Part shown: positions 5,590 to 8,907 of the stretch, in pieces
Layout: each line of letters opens with the position of its first letter
Position numbering within the stretch: position 1 is the stretch's first letter
Source of the DNA: Anaerofilum sp.
GTDB lineage: Bacteria > Bacillota > Clostridia > Oscillospirales > Ruminococcaceae
Reading direction: 5' to 3'
DNA: 8,907 nucleotides
Assembly: GCA_020024115.1 (NCBI GenBank)
Contig: JAHHUF010000071.1
Location: 1-8,907 of the forward strand
Position numbers and translations under genes: made by a program
The notes under the pieces: generated by a model
What the model was told of the DNA's origin: nothing
What the model saw: the letters and a program-made list of their open reading frames with translations, nothing else
The model's database searches: none

Positions 5590-6957
5590 ATGGAACATAC
5601 CAAAAAAGAAGAAATATTTGAAACATATTCCATTCCCAAAGCAGTTGCAACACTTTCTGTTCCTACCATTTTAAGTTCATTGGTTATGGTAATTTACAGC
5701 CTTGCAGATACTTATTTTGTAGGTTTGTTAAATGACCCTATCCAAAGTTCTGCTGTCACCCTTGCCGCTCCTGTTCTGCTCGCCTTCAATGCTATCAACA
5801 ATCTGTTTGGTATTGGTGGTTCCAGTATGATGAGCCGTGCACTGGGCAGAAAAGATTATGACACATTGCGCCGAAGTTCATCTTTCAGTTTTTATGGTGC
5901 ATTGGTTCTGGCGGGTTTGTTTGGATTGCTTTGCACTGTGTTTCGCACTCCCTTGCTCACTATGATTGGTGCAGATGCAACCACCGCAGCTACCACAGGG
6001 CAATATTTGAACTGGACTGTCACCTATGGTTCCATTCCTGCAATTTTGAATGTTGTGATGGGATATATGATTCGTTCCGAAGGTGCTGCAATGCACGCAA
6101 GCATTGGTACTATGAGTGGATGCCTTTTGAATATTATCTTAGACCCCATTTTTGTATTGCCTTGGGGACTGAACATGGGGGCAGCCGGTGCTGCATTAGC
6201 AACCTTTATTTCCAACTGTGTTGCTCTTGCATACTTCCTTTTGTATGTATTTGTGAACAAAACAAATACTTATGTTTGCATTTCTCCCCGTGCATTTTCT
6301 TTGAGAAAAGATGTTATCGGTGGTGTTTTTTCGGTGGGTATTCCTGCATCCATCCAAAACCTGCTGAATGTAATTGGTATGACCATCTTGAACAACTTCG
6401 CTTCTCCCTTTGGCACACAAGCACTGGCTGCTATGGGCATTTGTTCTCGCATTAACATGGTTCCGCTGTTTATCTTTTTGGGATTATCTCAAGCCATCAT
6501 GCCTCTTATCAGCTACAACTATGCCAGCGGAAATATAAGGCGTATGAAAGAAACAATCTACTTTACCCGCCGTATTGCAGTTATTGCTTGTTTAGCAATT
6601 GCTTTTTTCTTTTTCATATTTTCCGAACCTTTGGTACAGGCTTTCATCAACGACGCAGGTACCATTGCCTATGGTGCAAAATTCCTGCAAGCACTTTCTT
6701 TGTCTTTGCCTTTTATGTGTATTGACTTTATTGCTGTCAATGCGTTTCAAGCAGTTGGTATGGGAAAAGAATCCTTGCTGTTTGCAATTCTTCGTAAAAT
6801 TGTTTTGGAAATTCCTGCCCTTGTGATTTTAAATGCAGTTTTTCCATTGTATGGTCTGCCCTATGCACAAGCAATTGCAGAATTTGTTTTGGCAATTGCT
6901 GGCTCAATCGTTCTGGCCCGCTTTATCAAAAAGCAGGAATTGCGCGTATCAAACTAA
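5590..6957 (+). CDS. MATE-family multidrug/cation antiporter (MepA-like)
   Basis: A 455-residue integral membrane protein with about twelve hydrophobic segments, the standard layout for MATE transporters, which export drugs or metabolites in exchange for Na+ or H+. The start is the ATG at 5590 behind AAGGAG (6 bases away). An upstream in-frame start at 5506 would encode the terminator hairpin and is rejected. Family features: DTYFVG at residues 40-45 in the first helix region, IRSEG at 161-165, NIILDPIF at 181-188 followed by GAAGAALAT, and in the second half QAIMPLISYNYASGN, the expected repeat of the first-half motif. These resemble the MepA branch common in Clostridia. The substrate cannot be read from sequence. 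It ends with a lysine-containing cytosolic tail and shares a terminator with the convergent gene. Confidence 0.93.
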   Translation: MEHTKKEEIFETYSIPKAVATLSVPTILSSLVMVIYSLADTYFVGLLNDPIQSSAVTLAAPVLLAFNAINNLFGIGGSSMMSRALGRKDYDTLRRSSSFSFYGALVLAGLFGLLCTVFRTPLLTMIGADATTAATTGQYLNWTVTYGSIPAILNVVMGYMIRSEGAAMHASIGTMSGCLLNIILDPIFVLPWGLNMGAAGAALATFISNCVALAYFLLYVFVNKTNTYVCISPRAFSLRKDVIGGVFSVGIPASIQNLLNVIGMTILNNFASPFGTQALAAMGICSRINMVPLFIFLGLSQAIMPLISYNYASGNIRRMKETIYFTRRIAVIACLAIAFFFFIFSEPLVQAFINDAGTIAYGAKFLQALSLSLPFMCIDFIAVNAFQAVGMGKESLLFAILRKIVLEIPALVILNAVFPLYGLPYAQAIAEFVLAIAGSIVLARFIKKQELRVSN

Positions 6958-6960
6958 TAA

Positions 6961-7001
6961 AAAAATCCCCATTTTGAAAACAAAGTTCAAAATGGGGATT
7001 T
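6961..7001. terminator. Bidirectional terminator between the MATE gene and the HPr-like gene
   Basis: A perfect 16-bp stem (6963-6978 with 6986-7001) around a 7-base loop, directly after the MATE stop codon. On the minus strand the stem ends in a strong T run, so it serves best for the HPr-like gene. On the plus strand the tail is TTTCCGTTTC, weaker but probably enough for the MATE gene. Confidence 0.88.
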
Positions 7002-7013
7002 CCGTTTCAACAA

Positions 7014-7029
7014 ATTTGCATCTGCAAAT
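7014..7029. repeat. Short inverted repeat downstream of the HPr-like gene
   Basis: ATTTGCA (7014-7020) and TGCAAAT (7023-7029) form a near-continuous palindrome. The 2-base centre is too small for a hairpin loop, so a protein site or chance is more likely. The TTTGCA core recurs in the leader hairpin at 7354-7374. Confidence 0.35.
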
Positions 7030-7099
7030 CGTTTCTATTTCCAGCCCTCACTTAGTGATGCCACTATTATTGGATACACATGAAATCCAAACGGTTTTC

Positions 7100-7321
7100 T
7101 CAACTCACCAATGCTGCATATACTTTTTCAAGTTCTTCCGAATTTTCACTGACCAAAAGCACTGGCTTGGTGTAGTCCAGACTCATCAAACCGAGGATAC
7201 TTTTGGCATCTGCAATGCTTCCCTGCTGGTCGTGCACACCAATCTGATCTATGCACAAGGTTGCAGCAGCAACAATAGATTTTACTTCGTTGAAGCTGGA
7301 AATCTTTACCTGCTTAACCAT
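7100..7321 (-). CDS. HPr-like protein lacking the phosphorylatable histidine
   Basis: A 73-residue protein with the second half of the HPr fold. DAKSILGLMSL at 38-48 matches the HPr segment around regulatory Ser-46 (here S41), followed by KPVLLVS and a C-terminal helix, SEELEKVYAAL. True HPr carries GIHARPA near residue 15; here that place reads SFNEVKS, with no histidine or arginine. It therefore cannot accept phosphate from Enzyme I in the usual way. The serine remains, so a role in HPr kinase or catabolite signalling is conceivable, but this is inference. Small HPr homologues without the histidine occur in Clostridia. The start is the ATG at 7321, 9 bases after AAAGGA; the open frame extends further upstream but without translation signals. 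The gene stands alone, convergent to the MATE gene. Confidence 0.82.
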   Translation of the reverse strand: MVKQVKISSFNEVKSIVAAATLCIDQIGVHDQQGSIADAKSILGLMSLDYTKPVLLVSENSEELEKVYAALVS

Positions 7322-7353
7322 ATCGCATTTTCCTTTCATCCCATACAAATTCA

Positions 7354-7374
7354 GTTTTTGCCATTTGCAAAAAC
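7354..7374 (-). promoter_or_regulatory. Leader hairpin or operator-like inverted repeat before the HPr-like gene
   Basis: A perfect 8-bp inverted repeat (GTTTTTGC 7354-7361, GCAAAAAC 7367-7374) with a 5-base loop. It is placed between the predicted transcription start and the ribosome site. It lacks the central CG of a CcpA cre site, so I do not call it one. Confidence 0.45.
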
Positions 7375-7420
7375 CAGAAAGCATGCCCAAGTTGTCTTGC
7401 ACATACTTCCTATATCCTAC

Positions 7421-7449
7421 ATTATATCACAACCCTTGCTATTTGTCTC
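7421..7449 (-). promoter_or_regulatory. Promoter of the HPr-like gene
   Basis: On the minus strand TGATATAAT is an extended -10 (TG, one base, then TATAAT at 7426-7421). The -35 at 17 bases, GAGACA (7449-7444), is a partial match, which an extended -10 can offset. Transcription would start near 7413, about 90 nt before the ATG. Confidence 0.65.
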
Positions 7450-7682
7450 ATTTATTTTCAATTTTCTATTCTTTCCACAAATCTTGAATTGAAAGATAAT
7501 GATATTTAGCATATTCTACAATTAAATTTAGAATTTATTGTAATAACTAACAATTGATTTTTCTGTTTTTTTTTGCATTGCTATTTTTTGTTTTTATGTT
7601 TTTGTTTATTCTGTCAATATCAATTTTTTTGTATTTTTGGGTTTCGATTTTTTCTTTTGCTTTTTTATCACACTTCTTTCAT
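7450..7682. other. Very T-rich intergenic stretch
   Basis: Between the HPr-like promoter and the next promoter the plus strand is dominated by T runs of 5 to 9 bases (for example 7566-7574, 7584-7589, 7624-7630, 7648-7653, 7661-7666). I see no gene, no clear terminator and no repeat units. The spacing between runs varies (about 6 to 26 bases), so regular helical phasing is not obvious, although the region should be bent or flexible and may act as an UP-like or spacer element. Confidence 0.5.
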
Positions 7683-7711
7683 TTGCATTTTTGTCAAATT
7701 TATGCTATACT
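7683..7711 (+). promoter_or_regulatory. Promoter of the CNNM/CorC-family gene
   Basis: TTGCAT (7683-7688), a 17-base spacer and TATACT (7706-7711), with TG one base before the -10 (extended -10). The start would be near 7718, about 50 nt before the TTG start codon. Confidence 0.7.
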
Positions 7712-7767
7712 ATACAACTGATTCAGCTAATTTTGAATACTATATTAAAAATTGGAGTGTGGTTTTT

Positions 7768-8907
7768 TTGGAACTTCCCGGTCCCAGTACCTATGTTATT
7801 TTTGTGATTCTTCTTGCTTTTTCTGCCTTTTTCTCAGCATCTGAAACGGCACTTTCTTCAGCCAACAAAATTCGGCTGAAAACCCATGCAGAAGACGGCG
7901 ATAAAAAAGCCGCCCGTGCTTTGGAATTGATTGAAAGCTATGACAAAACTCTATCTGCAATTTTGGTGGGCAATAATGTTGTAAACCTCTATTCGGCTTC
8001 CATTGCCACTGCTGCTGCCATTGCAATTTTTGGCGAAAGCGGTGCTGCCATTGCAACTGCCATCACCACAGTGCTTGTTTTGATTTTTGGTGAGATTTTA
8101 CCAAAAAGCTTTGCAAAGGATCACAGTGAAACATTCTCGCTGGCGATTGCTGCACCCCTTTCTTTTATTCGCACAATATTAACACCGATTGTTTGGGTAT
8201 TCATTCAAATTAAGCGTTTGCTTATTGGAAAAAATTCTGGAATGAACCTTCAGCCGTCTGTCACGGAGGATGAACTCAAAACTATCATTGACACTGTTGA
8301 AGAAGAAGGCGTTTTGAGTGAACAAGAGACCGACATCATTCAATCTGCAATTGATTTTGATAACACAACCGTACAGGAAATTTTGGTTCCTCGTGTTGAC
8401 ATGATTGCGGTTGGTATTGATACCCCTGTTGATGAAATTTTGTCCACCTGTTTGGACAATGGATATTCTCGAATCCCTGTATATAAAAATACCATTGATA
8501 ATATCGTTGGTATCTTGCATGCAAAGGATTTGCTTGGCTGTTTTGCCAACAAAAAGGAAATTATTGTGCCTGATTTAATGCGTGATGTAATGTTTGTATA
8601 CCGTACAAAGCGCATCAACAGCCTGTTGGCAGATTTCCGTCGCACCAAACAACATATGGCAATTGTCACCGATGATTATGGCGGAACTGTTGGTTTGGTC
8701 ACTCTGGAAGATGTTTTGGAAGAATTGGTTGGTGAAATTTGGGATGAAACCGATTCCGCAACTGTTCCTGTTCGTCCCCTTGCAGAAAACAAATGGGAAG
8801 TTCAGGGCGATGTGAACATCGAAGATTTGTTTGAAGCAATTGATTTCAACGACCGCAACTTTGATTGTGATTATTCCTCGGTTGCTGGCTGGGCATTGGA
8901 TGTATTG
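7768..8907 (+). CDS. CNNM/CBS/CorC-domain membrane protein (hemolysin-family), 3' end outside window
   Basis: An open frame of 380 codons runs to the last base. The family (HlyC/CorC, related to magnesium transporters MpfA/YhdP and CNNM) has 420-440 residues, so about 50 are missing. Residues 1-150 are the membrane CNNM (DUF21) domain, with SASETALSSANKIRL at 23-37, GNNVVNLYSAS at 68-78 and FGEILPKSFAK at 107-117. A helical linker with VTEDELKTIID (165-175) follows, then a CBS pair: VPRVDMIAV (207-215) with GYSRIPVY (232-239), and HMAIVTDDYGGTVGLVTLED (296-315) with VLEELVGEI. The CorC-type C-terminal domain begins near 342. The start is taken as TTG at 7768, 10 bases after GGAG; an in-frame GTG at 7759 is only one base from GGAG. 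Likely role: Mg2+ or other divalent cation efflux, inferred from the family. Confidence 0.93.
   Translation, partial: MELPGPSTYVIFVILLAFSAFFSASETALSSANKIRLKTHAEDGDKKAARALELIESYDKTLSAILVGNNVVNLYSASIATAAAIAIFGESGAAIATAITTVLVLIFGEILPKSFAKDHSETFSLAIAAPLSFIRTILTPIVWVFIQIKRLLIGKNSGMNLQPSVTEDELKTIIDTVEEEGVLSEQETDIIQSAIDFDNTTVQEILVPRVDMIAVGIDTPVDEILSTCLDNGYSRIPVYKNTIDNIVGILHAKDLLGCFANKKEIIVPDLMRDVMFVYRTKRINSLLADFRRTKQHMAIVTDDYGGTVGLVTLEDVLEELVGEIWDETDSATVPVRPLAENKWEVQGDVNIEDLFEAIDFNDRNFDCDYSSVAGWALDVL

Noticed and set aside
7354..7374. CcpA cre site before the HPr-like gene
   Set aside because: Palindromic, but it lacks the central CG and the spacing of the cre consensus.
6833..7492. 219-codon plus-strand frame across the end of the MATE gene and the HPr-like gene
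   Set aside because: Out of frame with the MATE gene, runs through the terminator and antisense to the HPr-like gene; no family resemblance.
7796..8669. Several minus-strand frames opposite the CNNM/CorC-type gene
   Set aside because: They are antisense shadows of a continuous plus-strand frame with clear CNNM, CBS and CorC motifs.

Overview
The window looks like chromosome of a Gram-positive anaerobe of the Bacillota. Class Clostridia is likely and an Oscillospirales-type gut organism is plausible, but this is inferred from gene content only. The signs are a moderately AT-rich composition, strong AGGAGG-type ribosome binding sites, sigma-A-like promoters, tmcAL divergent from ackA, a MepA-type MATE transporter, a small HPr-like protein and a CNNM/CorC membrane protein. 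There are no RNA genes, CRISPR arrays or insertion sequences that I can see.

The left part (1-2760) is accessory and partly decayed. It starts with the C-terminal DNA-binding half of an AraC-type regulator (minus strand) and, about 40 bp away, the C-terminal tail of a DUF4091-type protein (plus strand). Both have lost their 5' ends at the same place, as if one deletion removed the middle of a divergent regulator/enzyme pair. An intact Gfo/Idh/MocA-family oxidoreductase follows 15 bp downstream of the DUF4091 remnant and ends in a strong terminator. After about 210 bp with no convincing gene comes an unrecognised minus-strand gene that is broken by a clear frameshift and probably by a second one right after its start codon.

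The centre (2769-5560) is conserved housekeeping DNA: tmcAL (tRNA-Met cytidine acetate ligase, minus) and ackA (acetate kinase, plus). They diverge from a compact promoter region in which two good sigma-A promoters share one palindromic -10 block. Both enzymes use acetate and ATP, so the pairing makes metabolic sense, although a shared control is only inferred.

The right part (5590-8907) holds a MATE efflux transporter and a convergent small HPr-like protein that lacks the phosphorylatable histidine; the two share a 16-bp-stem bidirectional terminator. A T-rich intergenic stretch follows, then a CNNM/CBS/CorC-type membrane protein that starts at TTG and runs off the end of the window.

I found no new multi-gene system. 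The most interesting items are the mirror-symmetric promoter, the deletion scar, the frameshifts that cluster in the accessory part, and the HPr-like protein without its active-site histidine.
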